A stretch of DNA of 64,000 nucleotides from Marinomonas sp. KMM3893 (GCF_004352855.1 NZ_SJSC01000002.1:124001-188000), one strand, 5' to 3'; counted from the first letter of the stretch, positions 49,684-59,295 are shown. Numbers and translations are program-made. The notes: a model not told the origin generated them from the sequence alone.

Positions 49684-50535
49684 ATGCGGGATGTAAGTCA
49701 TCACCCTATTTTCCAAGCGTTACAAAAAATAATACACGATGCCGCCGATGTGATCATGGAAATTTATCAGCGTGCCGATTTGGGTATTGAGCAAAAGTCA
49801 GACCATAGTCCCGTGACGGCAGCGGACATTGCAGCCCACAGAACGATTTTGGCGGGCTTGAACGCCATGGCACCGGATGTGCCTGTGTTATCAGAAGAAG
49901 GCGTGGTGCCTTTTGAAGAGCGATCTCAGTGGCCTTTATTATGGATTGTCGATCCATTAGATGGCACCAAAGAGTTTATTAAGCGCAATGGAGAGTTCAG
50001 TATCAACATTGCGTTGGTAGAGAATGGCGTGCCTATCGTTGGAATGGTGTATTTACCGACGACGTCTGAAGGGTATTTTGGGGTTACAAAAAGCTGGCGC
50101 GGATTGCCACTTGGTGCTGTGAAATGGCAAGGTCAAGAAGTGGAAACCATTACCGTACGCAAACCCAATACACCACTGATTGCCATGACCAGTCGCAGTC
50201 ACGGCCCTTCTCTTCCTGCCGAGCTAAAAGCCGATCTGAAAGACAGTTATGAATCGGTACGAGAAATTCCAAAAGGCAGCTCTATCAAAGCGTGTCGTAT
50301 TGCCGAAGGCGTGGCAGATTTACATCTACGTCGCGGTCCAACCAGCGAATGGGATACGGCGGCACAGCAAGCCATTATTGAAGCCGCTGGCGGTATGTTG
50401 GTCTCTCCGACAGGCGACCCTTTCCGTTATAACCAAAGAGAAACATTATTGAATGGGCATTTCTTTGTGTCTGGTCCAGAAATCGCGCCTAACGTGATGG
50501 CTTGGTATCAGCAGAAGGCAGACGAAGAAGAGTAG
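49684..50535 (+). CDS. cysQ: 3'(2'),5'-bisphosphate nucleotidase CysQ
   Basis: Li-sensitive phosphatase recycling adenosine 3',5'-bisphosphate from sulfate assimilation, 283 residues. The metal-binding motifs are VLSEEG (about 67-72) and DPLDGTKEFI (about 92-101), with WDTAAQQAIIEAAGG near residue 222. The ATG at 49684 has GAGG at 49674-49677; longer frames back to 49603 overlap hslR and are not favoured. Confidence 0.94.
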   Translation: MRDVSHHPIFQALQKIIHDAADVIMEIYQRADLGIEQKSDHSPVTAADIAAHRTILAGLNAMAPDVPVLSEEGVVPFEERSQWPLLWIVDPLDGTKEFIKRNGEFSINIALVENGVPIVGMVYLPTTSEGYFGVTKSWRGLPLGAVKWQGQEVETITVRKPNTPLIAMTSRSHGPSLPAELKADLKDSYESVREIPKGSSIKACRIAEGVADLHLRRGPTSEWDTAAQQAIIEAAGGMLVSPTGDPFRYNQRETLLNGHFFVSGPEIAPNVMAWYQQKADEEE

Positions 50536-50553
50536 GTTTTCGCTACTCTTCTT
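50525..50553. terminator. Bidirectional terminator between cysQ and the TetR gene
   Basis: AAGAAGAGTAG (50525-50535) and CTACTCTTCTT (50543-50553) form a perfect 11-base stem with a seven-base loop. It overlaps the cysQ stop codon. Neither side has a long T run. Confidence 0.6.
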
Positions 50554-50557
50554 GTTC

Positions 50558-51169
50558 TTATTGGTTATTGGACACTGTTTGTGGGTTTTTGATCGCGGCA
50601 TGGATGCGGTTAAAAATACGCGTTTGTGCTCGTTTCAAAAAGTCTGCTTGGAGTGGGTGCGTAATAGAACGTGCAATGGCGACGGTACCAACAAGCGACA
50701 CAACGGTTTCTTCCGCTAGGTCTTTGACATCCCCAGTCGTGCCTTGTTTTTGCAGAATGACCGTCAAACGCTCGATCAAACTGTCCAGACAAGCTTGGTA
50801 GGCTTTACGGACTTTCTCTTCTTTATGCGCCGCGTCTGTGACTAGGAACTCTAATGGTGAAGGCGCTTCATCATCGTTATGAGTCCAGCTAAGGTAGCGC
50901 GTGACCAAGGCTTTTATATGGGTTTCTTTGTCTTCTGATTGCTTTTCTCTGCGTGCCCAAAAGGAATTTGAGGCAGCAAATTGCAACGCCGCTTCATAGA
51001 GGCTGCTTTTGCCTGAGAAATGACCATAAAAAGCACCACGGGTCATGTTGGCTTTTTTCATGATTTGATCCAATGTGACGCTATCAAACCCATAGGTGCA
51101 AAATAGTTTAGCGGCCGTCTGCAGAATCCGCTGACGGGTTTGTTCTTTATGCTGTGGCGTGTAAGGCAT
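50558..51169 (-). CDS. TetR-family transcriptional regulator
   Basis: Repressor of 203 residues from the ATG at 51169 (MPYTPQHKEQTRQRILQTAA), which has GGAGAC upstream; a 10-codon longer frame is not supported. The helix-turn-helix is VTLDQIMKKANMTRGAFYGH (about residues 32-51). It is divergent from fabF with 89 bases between, so it probably regulates fabF and itself. The ligand is unknown. Confidence 0.88.
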   Translation of the reverse strand: MPYTPQHKEQTRQRILQTAAKLFCTYGFDSVTLDQIMKKANMTRGAFYGHFSGKSSLYEAALQFAASNSFWARREKQSEDKETHIKALVTRYLSWTHNDDEAPSPLEFLVTDAAHKEEKVRKAYQACLDSLIERLTVILQKQGTTGDVKDLAEETVVSLVGTVAIARSITHPLQADFLKRAQTRIFNRIHAAIKNPQTVSNNQ

Positions 51170-51193
51170 ATTTAGTCTCCTAAATATTATCTT

Positions 51194-51208
51194 GATCATA
51201 TATAGATC
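51194..51208. promoter_or_regulatory. Near-palindrome between the TetR gene and fabF
   Basis: GATCATATATAGATC is symmetric at 13 of 15 positions and lies between the divergent genes. It is a candidate TetR-type operator. Confidence 0.35.
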
Positions 51209-51258
51209 TACTTTACCATGTCATGTTTCCTTGAGTCGAAAGTAAAAGAGGTTTTCTT

Positions 51259-52533
51259 ATGTCAATCAAGCAAAGAATTGTTATCACGGGCATGGGCTTG
51301 GTATCTCCTTTAGGCTTGGGAGTGAATGCTGTTTGGGACCGTATTACCAAAGGCGAATCCGGCATTCGCCGTTTGGCTTTGGAAGGCTCTGAACCATTAG
51401 CAACCCAAATAGCAGGTCAAGTACCTAGTCACACAGAACAAGAAAATGGTCTGAATGAAGCAGACTATATGACGCCAAAAGAGCGTAAGCGCATTGATTT
51501 ATTTACCTTGTTTGCTTTGGCTGCCGCCGATGAAGCGCTGACCCAAGCAAACTGGTTCCCAACGTCGGATGAAGATAAAGAAGCAACTGCGACTATTATC
51601 GGCACCGGAATCGGTGGCTTGCCGGCGTTAACGAATGCCCAAAAAATATTAGACGCACAAGGCCCAAGACGCTTGTCGCCATTCACAGTGCCCTCTTTCC
51701 TAGCCAACTTGGCGGCTGGGAATGTCTCAATCAAATACGGTTTTAAAGGCCCACTTGGTACGCCAGTGACTGCTTGTGCAGCCGGTGTGCAAGCGATTGG
51801 CGATGCGGTTCGTATGTTGCTCACGGGTGAGGCAAAAGTTGCGCTAGCAGGCGGTACCGAAGCTTGTATCGATCCATTGTCTCTCGCAGGTTTTGGTGCT
51901 TTGAAAGCCTTGTCGACTTTGAATGAAGCGCCAGAGCATGCCTCTCGCCCGTTTAGTAAGGACCGTGACGGCTTTGTTATCGGTGAAGGTTCTGGTCTAT
52001 TGGTTATTGAAACGTTAGAGCACGCCTTAGAACGTGGCGCTACGCCACTTGTTGAGATTGTCGGTTACGGCACCAGTGGCGATGCTTATCATCTAACATC
52101 TGGTCCAGAAAGCGGTGAAGGCGCTGCTCGTGCGGTGAAACAAGCGCTGAAAATGGCAGACCTTGACCCTAGTAAAATTGGTTATGTTAATGCACACGCG
52201 ACTTCAACCCCTGTGGGTGATCGTGGTGAAATTAATGCGCTACGCAGTATTTTTGGCGAAGGGGTTAAAGACGTGGCCATTTCATCGACTAAATCGGCAA
52301 CAGGTCATTTGTTAGGCGCGGCTGGCGGTATTGAAAGTATCTTTAGCGCACAAGCGATTCTAACCTCAACGCTACCGCCAACCTTGAACTTACATGAACC
52401 AGATGAAGGCATGGAAGATTTAGATCTTGTGCCATTAGTCGCGCGTAAGAAAGATGTAGAATATGTGCTTTCAAACGGTTTTGGTTTTGGTGGTGTCAAC
52501 GCGGCCTTGATCTTAAAGCGTTATACTGCATGA
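51259..52533 (+). CDS. fabF: 3-oxoacyl-ACP synthase II (FabF/KAS II)
   Basis: Condensing enzyme of fatty-acid elongation, 424 residues. The catalytic triad is in TACAAGVQAIGDA (Cys near residue 174), NAHATSTPVGD (His) and KSATGHLLGAAG (Lys and His). The gene stands alone, not in a fabD-fabG-acpP cluster, and faces a TetR gene. It may therefore be a second KAS II copy with regulated expression; whether a core fabF exists elsewhere cannot be seen. Confidence 0.92.
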   Translation: MSIKQRIVITGMGLVSPLGLGVNAVWDRITKGESGIRRLALEGSEPLATQIAGQVPSHTEQENGLNEADYMTPKERKRIDLFTLFALAAADEALTQANWFPTSDEDKEATATIIGTGIGGLPALTNAQKILDAQGPRRLSPFTVPSFLANLAAGNVSIKYGFKGPLGTPVTACAAGVQAIGDAVRMLLTGEAKVALAGGTEACIDPLSLAGFGALKALSTLNEAPEHASRPFSKDRDGFVIGEGSGLLVIETLEHALERGATPLVEIVGYGTSGDAYHLTSGPESGEGAARAVKQALKMADLDPSKIGYVNAHATSTPVGDRGEINALRSIFGEGVKDVAISSTKSATGHLLGAAGGIESIFSAQAILTSTLPPTLNLHEPDEGMEDLDLVPLVARKKDVEYVLSNGFGFGGVNAALILKRYTA

Positions 52534-52539
52534 ATAAAT

Positions 52540-52563
52540 AAATAAGTGTGTACTCACTTATTT
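52540..52563 (+). terminator. First terminator after fabF
   Basis: AAATAAGTG (52540-52548) and CACTTATTT (52555-52563) form a perfect 9-base AT-rich stem with a six-base loop, followed by T-rich bases. Confidence 0.5.
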
Positions 52564-52581
52564 TATTGAAATGGTTAATCT

Positions 52582-52607
52582 AAGGCGACTCAGTGAGTCG
52601 CCTTTTT
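52582..52607 (+). terminator. Second, strong terminator after fabF
   Basis: AAGGCGACTC and GAGTCGCCTT form a 10-base stem with a three-base loop, followed by a T run. It is the stronger of two tandem terminators. Confidence 0.85.
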
Positions 52608-52662
52608 TATGTAAATATGCAAAAGTAAAACTTAGAAATGACAATTATGGATTAACAAGGGG

Positions 52663-53982
52663 CTAATCCATAAGCTGATTAGGCAACCAAGTTACTAACT
52701 CTGGGAACATCATTACGATGACAAGAACCAAAAGTTTCAGCAATACAAATGGCGTAATGGATTTATAGATATCCAACATGGTGATACCAGGAGGCGCGAT
52801 GCCTTTTAGGTAAAACAAAGCAAAACCATAAGGTGGTGTTTGTACGGCGATCTCAATGTTTAGAATCATCAAGATACCAAACCAAATTGGATCGTAGCCA
52901 AGTGACACGGCAATCGGTGTGAATATAGGTGCACACATTAGGACGATGATAAATTCGTCGATAATGAAGCCTAGCAATAGCATGATCAATTGGAACAACA
53001 TGATGACAACAATTGGCGGTAATCCCAAATCTTGAGTGAACCCCGCAACCATGTTTTGCACGCCCATCAGCAAATGAAAGTTACTGAATACCGACGCACC
53101 AACAATAATCCACATTGCCACACTTACCAGCAGCGCTGCTTGCATGCCAGCCTTTTGTACCATGCGTGGTTTGAAGCGTTTAAAGAAAATCGCAAGAACA
53201 ATAGCACCGACAACACCTATCGCACCAGATTCTGTTGGTGTCGCGATTCCCATGATAATACTGCCAAGTACGGCCACAATCAGCAGTAGAGACAATAAGC
53301 CATCACGAGCCGTTAGGAACTTCTCTTTTGGCGTTGGTTGGACTTCTGGAACAACATCCATAGGAGCGCGTTTAGGATTCAACTTACACGAAATAATCAC
53401 GTAACCGATCAGCAAAATGATAGTAATAAGTGCTGGAATCAAAGCACCAATAAACATACGGCCAACAGAGTTTTGTGTAGATGACGCAAACATGATCATT
53501 GGGATGCTTGGTGGAATCAAGATGCCTAAACCACCACCAGCCATAATAACGCCAAGTGCTAGGCGTTTATCGTAACCTCGTTCTAACATAGGACGCAGTG
53601 CGATACTTCCAGACGTCATGATGCCCGCGCCGATAATACCCACCATAGCGCCGATCATAGAGCACACCACAATAACGCTGATGGCTAATGATCCTCGGAC
53701 ACGACCAATCAACATTTGGCTGGCAGCGAACATAGCATCGCCAATACCAGAGCGAGTTAGCAACTGCCCCATGTATATATACAAAGGGATAGCAAGTAAA
53801 ATAAAACTAAAGTGGGTTGATTCGAGCGTGGTCGGAATGACGTTAAATAAAGCGTCGCCCCACGTCATATAGCCGATGCCCATCGCGATGCCGCCAAGCG
53901 CTAAACCAACCGGTGCTCCCAAGGCAAACGCCGCTATGATGCAGGCAAATAAAATGCCCGTTAATAATTCAATACTAATCAT
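52663..53982 (-). CDS. dctM: TRAP transporter large permease subunit (DctM)
   Basis: Large membrane subunit of a tripartite ATP-independent periplasmic transporter, 439 residues, about 12-13 helices. Typical segments are GAPVGLALGGIAMGIGY (about 23-39), IPPSIPMIMFA (about 156-166) and PPYGFALFYLKGIAPPG near the C-terminus. Its start overlaps the dctQ stop by four bases. The substrate cannot be told from this subunit. Confidence 0.94.
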   Translation of the reverse strand: MISIELLTGILFACIIAAFALGAPVGLALGGIAMGIGYMTWGDALFNVIPTTLESTHFSFILLAIPLYIYMGQLLTRSGIGDAMFAASQMLIGRVRGSLAISVIVVCSMIGAMVGIIGAGIMTSGSIALRPMLERGYDKRLALGVIMAGGGLGILIPPSIPMIMFASSTQNSVGRMFIGALIPALITIILLIGYVIISCKLNPKRAPMDVVPEVQPTPKEKFLTARDGLLSLLLIVAVLGSIIMGIATPTESGAIGVVGAIVLAIFFKRFKPRMVQKAGMQAALLVSVAMWIIVGASVFSNFHLLMGVQNMVAGFTQDLGLPPIVVIMLFQLIMLLLGFIIDEFIIVLMCAPIFTPIAVSLGYDPIWFGILMILNIEIAVQTPPYGFALFYLKGIAPPGITMLDIYKSITPFVLLKLLVLVIVMMFPELVTWLPNQLMD

Positions 53983-54533
53983 TGTACGGATTCCTCTTGT
54001 TCGGTCGGTGCTTCTGGTAATAAGGGTTTACCAGTAATTGCTTGGTGTAATGAATCAATCCAGTCACTGGAAAGTTGCAAAATAAGTAGCACGCTAGCGA
54101 TTGCCATCATTAACCAGTAATGATGCATGTGAGGAGCCCATTCACTTTGGCGTCGATAGTTAAATTCGAGCGCTTCTTCAAACTTACCTATGCTCATTTT
54201 GCAGACGATAACCATAAAGAACATGGCGAGAGCGAATGAAAATAGGTTAAATATGCTTTTCGTTCGAGTTGAAACTTTGTTGTAAAGGATATCGACATTG
54301 ATGTGCGCACGTTGCTGTTGGGCATAAGCACCACCTAATGCGGCAATATAGCCAAAGATAAATAGCGAAGTGTCGTAAGCCCAGATGGTTGGGCTGTCTA
54401 AGATGTAACGAGAGAAAACCTCGAAAGCAACGACAAATGCTAATACCGGCATAAGATAGGAAACGGAATTCCCAATGAAAGCCACTAATGCGTGGACTCC
54501 AAGACAATAGCGCCTAATCGCAGTCATTATCAT
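53979..54533 (-). CDS. dctQ: TRAP transporter small permease subunit (DctQ)
   Basis: Small four-helix membrane subunit, 184 residues, partner of DctM. The segment FSRYILDSPTIWAYDTSLFI and the GGAYAQQQRAHINVDILY motif (about 72-89) are DctQ hallmarks. Two possible ATG starts lie two codons apart (54533 and 54527). It follows dctP after a strong terminator-like hairpin. Confidence 0.92.
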   Translation of the reverse strand: MIMTAIRRYCLGVHALVAFIGNSVSYLMPVLAFVVAFEVFSRYILDSPTIWAYDTSLFIFGYIAALGGAYAQQQRAHINVDILYNKVSTRTKSIFNLFSFALAMFFMVIVCKMSIGKFEEALEFNYRRQSEWAPHMHHYWLMMAIASVLLILQLSSDWIDSLHQAITGKPLLPEAPTEQEESVQ

Positions 54534-54565
54534 TGTTTTGTACCTGTTAGGATGGATCGAAAATT

Positions 54566-54594
54566 AAAACGGCCTTCTTAATGAAGGCCGTTTT
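54566..54594 (-). terminator. Terminator or attenuator between dctP and dctQ
   Basis: AAAACGGCCTTC (54566-54577) and GAAGGCCGTTTT (54583-54594) form a perfect 12-base stem with a five-base loop, with T-rich flanks on both strands. It should reduce dctQM transcription relative to dctP, which fits the greater need for the binding protein. Confidence 0.8.
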
Positions 54595-54611
54595 AGTTAT
54601 TACTGAGTAGA

Positions 54612-55637
54612 TTATTTTTGTTCTAGACGAAGAATATCAATCAACTCTTTACTGTATTTGTCTGCTGAAGCGTACTCATCCCATAGTTTAGAGCCTGCTT
54701 CTTTCCATGCTGCTTTATCTGCTGCACTTGGTTCAGGGCTCCACTGTAAACCTTTTGCTTCCATATCGGCAACGGCTTCAGATTCCCATAGTCTAGACTT
54801 CGTCATTTGCTCTTGGGCGTGAACTGTAGTCGCTGCTTTAACAATGGCTTTTAAGTCTGTAGGAAGTTTGTTCCAAGCGCTTTGGTTGACAATAATAGGT
54901 AGCACTTGTGCACCAGCTAGAGGAAGTGGATACATATATTTTGCTACTTCAACATGGTTACCATCTCGGTGGTCAATCATATTAGAACCGATAGAACCGT
55001 CGATAACGCCAGTGGAAAGACTTGTGTAGATCTCAGACCAGGCAAGAGAAACAGGTGATGCGCCTAGGTTACGTAAGAACTTACCGTATGCGCCGGGAGC
55101 GCGAATTTTCAACCCTTGGAAGTCTTTAATAGAGTTGATAGGTTTTTTAGTAATAACGTAAACAGCTGGTTGAATGTAAGGGGTAAGCCACACTAGCCCT
55201 TGTTCACCGTATGCTTTTTTAAGAATTGGTGCCCAGCCTTTTTCTTGGAATAAGGTAGTCAGCTCGCCAACATCGCTCGTGCCGCCAGGTAGACCAATTT
55301 CAACCAAGCCTGCAGGAAGCTCACCTGCGTTCAAAGATTGGAAAGTCGCCCCCATTGTTATTAGGCCTGTTTTCACGGCGCCAAAAATACCAGAAGAACC
55401 AACACCTTCACCGTCATAAAGAACCTGCACCTTGATACGGCCATCAGACATAGTTTCAATGTTCTTTGCTAAATCTTCGTATACTGCGCCGAATGCAGAG
55501 CCGCGGCTGTATAGGTTAGCGAAGCGCCAGTTATAATCTGCAGCATGTGCAGAAGACGCGACCGCGCTTAATCCAAGAGCTACCGCTAGAGAACTTACAA
55601 CCAATCGTTTTTTTACTTTTAGTATCGTCTTAATCAT
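54612..55637 (-). CDS. dctP: TRAP transporter solute-binding protein (DctP family)
   Basis: Periplasmic binding protein, 341 residues from the ATG at 55637, which has GAGGTAAC upstream. A signal peptide (MIKTILKVKKRLVVSSLAVA and on to SAHA-AD, about 31 residues) is followed by the DctP fold with FQGLKIRAPGAYGKFLRNLG (about 163-182), carrying the conserved arginine that binds carboxylates. VIDGSIGSNMIDH follows. A carboxylic-acid substrate is likely but unidentified. A chemoreceptor gene and a LysR gene upstream may belong to the same sensing and uptake unit. Confidence 0.92.
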   Translation of the reverse strand: MIKTILKVKKRLVVSSLAVALGLSAVASSAHAADYNWRFANLYSRGSAFGAVYEDLAKNIETMSDGRIKVQVLYDGEGVGSSGIFGAVKTGLITMGATFQSLNAGELPAGLVEIGLPGGTSDVGELTTLFQEKGWAPILKKAYGEQGLVWLTPYIQPAVYVITKKPINSIKDFQGLKIRAPGAYGKFLRNLGASPVSLAWSEIYTSLSTGVIDGSIGSNMIDHRDGNHVEVAKYMYPLPLAGAQVLPIIVNQSAWNKLPTDLKAIVKAATTVHAQEQMTKSRLWESEAVADMEAKGLQWSPEPSAADKAAWKEAGSKLWDEYASADKYSKELIDILRLEQK

Positions 55638-56036
55638 TGAGTTACCTCGAGAACAAAAGTGCATAAAAAAGTCACGTTTTTGATGTTGTGACACCTTGTA
55701 ATTGATACTTTCAAAAAGCCCGAGCGTAATAAAGCTCGCAAAATCTATCTAAAGTTTTGTCGTCATCAAACAATCTAAAAAGCCAAAATCTGTTATAAAT
55801 CATATAACTAACTGAAAAGTAATGCACAAAAAAGAGGCTTGGTGATCTTTTTTGATGCAAAAAATAGATTAGCTGAATGCATCAATAGCGTGAAGATTAT
55901 TGATCTATGGTGTTGAAAACGTGCATTTTTTTTGCTTTTTTTAATATTCTTTCGAGTCTTTTATCTGCATTTTATTCTCGCACCAAATTAGGGCTTTATG
56001 GGTTTTCATAGAAGCCCTTCTGCAAGATTTTGATCG
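55638..56036. other. Gap upstream of dctP
   Basis: AT-rich, no gene seen. It holds the dctP promoter region and, near the chemoreceptor stop, a hairpin: AGGGCTT (55990-55996) with AAGCCCT (56012-56018), extended by TATG/CATA, likely ending the chemoreceptor transcript though without a T run. A weaker GAGC/GCTC hairpin followed on the minus strand by GCTTTTT lies at about 55718-55740, in the possible dctP leader. Confidence 0.45.
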
Positions 56037-57926
56037 CTAAGTGATGTCAAAGCCTTGTATTTGGTTGTCTAATCTTTTGGTTTGATGGTGAACATTTTTA
56101 TTGGCCGTTTGGATGGATTGAGTTGCGACATGGTTGTCTTTAATATCATGAGCAATGATGTCCATGTCTTGTGCCATTTGCGCCGTCGTCAACGCGACCT
56201 CTTTTATCGCTTGGGTAATTTCTTGCGTATTGTTCATCGCTTCTAGGGTGTTTTGCTCAACTAGGTGGATAATTTTCACTGCGTTTTCGCCTTGCTCTTT
56301 ACTGCGCCCAACCTTACTTAGGCTCAGCGTCATGGCATCAATCACCGCTTGAGTTTCTTTCTGAATGTTTTCGACTTTCTCTGTAATACTTCCTGATGCC
56401 TTCACTGTTTGCTCAGACAGTGTTTTAACTTCGTCTGCCACGACGGCAAAACCTCGCCCAGCTTCCCCTGCTCGAGCCGCTTCTATTGCGGCATTAAGTG
56501 CTAACAAACTCGTTTGCTCTGCGACACCGACTATAAGCTCGATAACCACATCTATTTCTTTAGACAGAGTACCAAGGCGAGCGACTCGCTCATTGGTATC
56601 TTGAATTGTGTCTGCTACATCGCTGATGCTGGTCATGGCATCACGCATTGCATTCACACCACTGGTGGCGGACCCATAAGCCAGTTCCGCAGCACTTTGA
56701 ACGTTCTGCGTCATCGATTGTACGGTATCTGCGGTGGCGGATATTTCTTCAGTCGAGGCGGCCAGTGTGTTACTCCGATCACGAATACGCTCGCTGCCGC
56801 TGACAATAATTTGAATACCACTGTCCAGCTCATCGGCCGTTAGTACCAGTTTTTCGTTACTGTTTATTAAATGACTAATCAACAAGCGTAAGCTATCAGA
56901 CATTTGGTTTGAGGCAATGAACAGCTGCTGGAACTCATCGGGGTTATCTGAGTCTTGGCTTTGTTGACGGGAATGAAGTCTACCTTGCGCGACTTCTTTT
57001 AATATCGCTAACACGGCTTTTAGATTGCGGTTTAAAGAGCGGATCACCGTCGATAAAATAAGACCAATAACTAGAGCAAGTAAGACACAAGCGATCACTA
57101 AAGAGCTGCGCGCTTGTTTGGCTGTTTCTAATGAACGTATTTGCGCCTGAGCCAGCAGAGTATTTTGTAAATAGTTGGCACTCTTATCCATAGAGTGAGT
57201 GTATTGATTACTTAATGATGCGAGTTTGCTTTGTTGTTTCTTTAAGGTAGTAGACAGTCCAATAACAGGCGCCAATGCATCCTCATAGGTTTGAATCTTC
57301 GGGCCAAATACATCGCCAAAGCCTACATTATCGACATTATTTTTGAGAGCCTGAATAGCAGATTGTAAAGCGGCTTGGTGTTCAGGATCGCTGTAAGCTA
57401 GAAAATCTTTTTCTCTCGCTCTTACCTCTTTAAAGCTAGAAGCAAAACTGGCTAACGATTTGAGTTGCTCTGCCAAATCTTGTGCGGATTGATTTAATCG
57501 GCCCAGTGCGCCCGTTTCGCCGCTTAGCCCAAGGGTGATTAAACTTTGCAGGTGACTTTCAAGTGCTAATAAATAATTAGGCTGTAAGGTTTGGCTATTC
57601 TCTAATAGCGTCTTGCCTTCGGTATCCAGTAAATCTGCTCTGATGTTCAATCCAGCGGCGGTCTCATTTTTTATCTTTACTAATGTTTGGCTGATAGCAT
57701 CAACATTATCAGGTGAGATCGTTGCCATTTCTCGTTCAAATTTTAGTAAAGCAATTTCAACGTCTTTAACTTCATTGGTTAACCTGCTCAGCTCGGTGGC
57801 CTCATCGGACGCATTCGACATTTGCGACAAGTTATAAATGGAGTAAGCGCCAAACCCCGCGTACCCAATACAGACTAAAACAACAATAGCAATGAGTTTC
57901 TGACGAACGGATAACGTAATGGACAT
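56037..57926 (-). CDS. Methyl-accepting chemotaxis protein
   Basis: Transmembrane chemoreceptor of 629 residues from the ATG at 57926, which has a near-perfect AAAGGAGGT upstream; the open frame reaches 41 codons further but without support. The first membrane helix is at about 9-28. A helical periplasmic domain of about 240 residues follows, a size that fits the helical bimodular type. Then come a second helix (near 275-295), HAMP, and the signalling hairpin with [20 protein letters not shown]. No CheR-docking pentapeptide is seen at the C-terminus. A terminator-like hairpin lies in its leader. Confidence 0.94.
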   Translation of the reverse strand: MSITLSVRQKLIAIVVLVCIGYAGFGAYSIYNLSQMSNASDEATELSRLTNEVKDVEIALLKFEREMATISPDNVDAISQTLVKIKNETAAGLNIRADLLDTEGKTLLENSQTLQPNYLLALESHLQSLITLGLSGETGALGRLNQSAQDLAEQLKSLASFASSFKEVRAREKDFLAYSDPEHQAALQSAIQALKNNVDNVGFGDVFGPKIQTYEDALAPVIGLSTTLKKQQSKLASLSNQYTHSMDKSANYLQNTLLAQAQIRSLETAKQARSSLVIACVLLALVIGLILSTVIRSLNRNLKAVLAILKEVAQGRLHSRQQSQDSDNPDEFQQLFIASNQMSDSLRLLISHLINSNEKLVLTADELDSGIQIIVSGSERIRDRSNTLAASTEEISATADTVQSMTQNVQSAAELAYGSATSGVNAMRDAMTSISDVADTIQDTNERVARLGTLSKEIDVVIELIVGVAEQTSLLALNAAIEAARAGEAGRGFAVVADEVKTLSEQTVKASGSITEKVENIQKETQAVIDAMTLSLSKVGRSKEQGENAVKIIHLVEQNTLEAMNNTQEITQAIKEVALTTAQMAQDMDIIAHDIKDNHVATQSIQTANKNVHHQTKRLDNQIQGFDIT

Positions 57927-57976
57927 ATCAACCTCCTTTAGACCCTTTCTGAAAAGAAGGGAAGCAATCAAAATGA

Positions 57977-58014
57977 CAAAAAAAGCCTGTTTATCAAGCA
58001 AGACAAACAGGCCA
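57977..58014 (-). terminator. Terminator-like hairpin in the leader of the chemoreceptor gene
   Basis: GCCTGTTT (57984-57991) and AAACAGGC (58005-58012) form a perfect 8-base stem. On the minus strand it is followed by seven T, as in an intrinsic terminator, 51 bases before the chemoreceptor start. A second small hairpin (CCCTT/AAGGG around 57942-57962) lies between it and the ribosome binding site. Transcripts starting further right would have to read through it. Confidence 0.65.
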
Positions 58015-58041
58015 AAATAACGTGCTGGAAGAATGAAATGA

Positions 58042-58191
58042 AAGGCCAAAATTCGACGCTTTATTTCAGGGGTTAACCAAGCGGATACGAATCATCCTGA
58101 ATGCATAAAACGTCATTATGAAGACAGTTTTGCTGTGGTAACCGACGCTTCTTACCTTAAAGAAGCAGAAAGAGGGATGAAAGTCGGATAA
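58042..58191 (+). pseudogene. Short coding-like frame, possible relic
   Basis: A plus-strand frame of 49 codons without a usable start reads [20 protein letters not shown] and ends LKEAERGMKVG before a TAA at 58189-58191. The composition looks protein-like, and it lies in the gap between two divergent genes. I do not recognise the family; it may be chance. Confidence 0.25.
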
Positions 58192-58286
58192 ATCAATGTA
58201 AAGTTAGAGAATCAACGAACTAAATTGCGACGATCATTTATTATGTGCGATCTGTGCTCGTCGTATTATAGTCATACTGCATATCG

Positions 58287-58304
58287 ACCAAACTATTGTT
58301 TGGT
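58287..58304. promoter_or_regulatory. Inverted repeat upstream of the LysR gene
   Basis: ACCAAAC (58287-58293) and GTTTGGT (58298-58304) form a perfect 7-base inverted repeat with a four-base spacer, 52 bases before the LysR start. It is a candidate self-regulatory site. A smaller repeat ATGTG/CACAT lies at about 58332-58345. Confidence 0.4.
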
Positions 58305-58356
58305 TTGCACAGGCCTAAAATAATAAAATGCATGTGAGTACACATAGGGGGAGGCG

Positions 58357-59295
58357 ATGAGCGCAAAAAATTACTCACTGGGTCAAGTTGGTGATTATGA
58401 GATTAAGCAATTAAAAGTGTTTAAAAGCGTGGTGGATTGCGGTGGTTTTTCGGCGGCCGAAACGGCGTTAAACATCGGGCGTTCAACCATCAGTTTGCAT
58501 ATTTCAAACTTAGAATCTCGCTTAAACTTGGTGCTTTGTAAGCGTGGTCGTGGTGGCTTTTCTCTTACCGAAGAAGGCGTTGTCATTTATCAAATGACAG
58601 AAAATCTACTGGATTCTTTGGACGCCTTTCGAACCACGGTAAACAATCTAAATGCCAGCCTTACTGGTAAGTTAAGAATCGCCTTGTCTGATAAGGTGAG
58701 CTTAGACCCACGCAGTCATTTTCCTGAGCTGATTCAACGTTTTTCTAACGAAGCTCCAGAAGTTTCTATCACCACGAATGTCGCGTCTATGTCGAATATT
58801 GAGCGCATGATATTGAACGATGAGGCAGACATAGGTTTTATACCTTACCACCGTAAACTAGAAGGTTTGGAGTATATCCACCTCTATAGTGATGTGTGTT
58901 ATTTGTATTGTGGCAGCGAGCACCTGTTGGCAGGCATGTCGGAACAAGAGCAAGACAGCACCGCTGACCTCTATCCAGCGACTCATGCTGGCTTGAAACC
59001 CCATGAAGCGATCAGCAATCAAATCGCAAGAATGAACATGACCGCGGTGTCTTATTTTTACGACAGCCGTTTGGCACTGATCTTATCTGGTAAATACATT
59101 GGATTTTTGCCTGAGTTGTACGGCCAACCTTATGTTGAGCAAGGCAAAATAGTGAAAGTGGCAGAAAAGCATCGCTCTTATACCTTAGGAGTGGCGGTGA
59201 TTTGTAAGAAGTCTTCTCAACCTAATAAGCCGCAAGAACTGTTTCTTAACCTTCTCACACAAACCTTTCAAGAGCTGAGCGCTGCGCCTTATTAG
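58357..59295 (+). CDS. LysR-family transcriptional regulator
   Basis: Regulator of 312 residues. The N-terminal winged helix is about residues 15-75 (FKSVVDCGGFSAAETALNIG and RSTISLHISNLESRLNLVLC), followed by the periplasmic-binding-like effector domain. It is divergent from the chemoreceptor and near the TRAP transporter genes, which may be its targets. The effector is unknown. It is convergent with the YejM-like gene. Confidence 0.9.
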   Translation: MSAKNYSLGQVGDYEIKQLKVFKSVVDCGGFSAAETALNIGRSTISLHISNLESRLNLVLCKRGRGGFSLTEEGVVIYQMTENLLDSLDAFRTTVNNLNASLTGKLRIALSDKVSLDPRSHFPELIQRFSNEAPEVSITTNVASMSNIERMILNDEADIGFIPYHRKLEGLEYIHLYSDVCYLYCGSEHLLAGMSEQEQDSTADLYPATHAGLKPHEAISNQIARMNMTAVSYFYDSRLALILSGKYIGFLPELYGQPYVEQGKIVKVAEKHRSYTLGVAVICKKSSQPNKPQELFLNLLTQTFQELSAAPY

